This document shows, piece by piece, positions 36,111 through 36,322 of a stretch of DNA of 36,322 bases (positions within the stretch are counted from its first letter, which is position 1; the number at the start of each line of letters is the position of its first letter). Position numbers and translations under genes: made by a program. Under the pieces are notes generated by a model. The model was not told the origin of the DNA, did not search any database, and was given only the letters and a program-made list of their open reading frames with translations. The stretch covers positions 1-36,322 of the forward strand of contig NZ_QYYD01000037.1 of NCBI RefSeq assembly GCF_003591005.1. Reading direction: 5' to 3'. The stretch is from Rhodopseudomonas palustris. GTDB lineage: Bacteria; Pseudomonadota; Alphaproteobacteria; Rhizobiales; Xanthobacteraceae.

Positions 36111-36256
36111 CGTCATTCCGGGGCGCGCGCACCTTGCGCGCGAACCCGGAATCCCGAAGCGTCCTGCGCTACCGCCTTCCGCCCCAACATCGAGATTCCG
36201 GGTTCGCACCATCGGGCCGGCAAGGGCCGACCCGATGGTGCGCCCCGGAATGATGG
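36111..36256. repeat. Palindromic repeat (CGTCATTCCGGGGCGC family)
   Basis: Ends CGTCATTCCGGGGCGC and GCGCCCCGGAATGATGG. Both arms carry an inner GAACCCGGAATC / GATTCCGGGTTC pair and, within that, different hairpins: a CGCGCGCA/TGCGCGCG type on the left and a longer GCACCATCGGG/CCCGATGGTGC on the right. It starts 29 bases past the aldo/keto reductase stop. The rest of the window (36257-36322) shows no gene. Confidence 0.85.
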
Positions 36257-36322
36257 GGTGGACGGCCCCCGAACGGCATCGATGTGCCAGACTGAGGTTG
36301 TCGTAACTTCAGACGAGGGAGC

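Overview
The window is GC-rich alphaproteobacterial chromosome, most like Rhodopseudomonas or a close Bradyrhizobium-group relative. The basis is the protein style (Omp31-like porins, tandem DUF992 proteins, Mo and TRAP genes), the palindromic intergenic repeats typical of that group, and a GGAAC-N16-CGTT (EcfG-type) promoter. No tRNA, rRNA, CRISPR array, transposase, integrase or prophage gene is visible. Most of the content is ordinary core or semi-core chromosome. Organism assignment is inference from sequence style, not a database match.

Layout: (1) 148-3079, serine biosynthesis (serC then serA, minus strand) split by an inverted repeat. (2) 3431-7483, two small low-complexity secreted proteins, a glutathione transferase and two outer-membrane beta-barrel proteins, all minus, with clear terminators and two dispersed repeats. 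(3) 7521-10660, a fosmidomycin-resistance-type MFS exporter, glmM, and a 53-residue protein under a perfect general-stress promoter. (4) 10822-13627, plus strand: FMN-dependent L-lactate dehydrogenase, an enoyl-CoA hydratase-like protein and a UPF0126/TRIC-type membrane protein. (5) 13866-20620, minus strand: a periplasmic protein, an XRE regulator-aroE pair, an EF-G-like translational GTPase with an altered G3 motif, two DUF992 proteins and an aspartate aminotransferase. (6) 20813-24444, plus strand: a GT87 membrane glycosyltransferase, a second GST, a tiny membrane protein and a PQQ-type aldose dehydrogenase. (7) 24634-33975, the most interesting part: a minus-strand run of molybdopterin oxidoreductase, 7Fe ferredoxin, adrenodoxin-reductase-type ferredoxin-NADP reductase, PRISE-type enone reductase and a TRAP transporter (dctP, dctQ, dctM), with a divergent AraC regulator whose shared promoter region carries a 21-bp-period direct repeat. 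(8) 34192-36081, plus strand: plsC acyltransferase and an aldo/keto reductase, then a palindromic repeat.

How the genes may work together: the region 7 run looks like a self-contained pathway. The TRAP system would import an organic acid. The Mo enzyme would perform a redox or hydroxylation step with electrons passing NADPH-reductase-ferredoxin-Mo enzyme or in reverse. The PRISE enzyme would reduce an activated C=C bond. The AraC protein would switch the unit on with substrate. The substrate cannot be read from sequence. The remaining genes are mostly housekeeping or envelope functions, separated by at least five families of palindromic repeats that sit only between genes.
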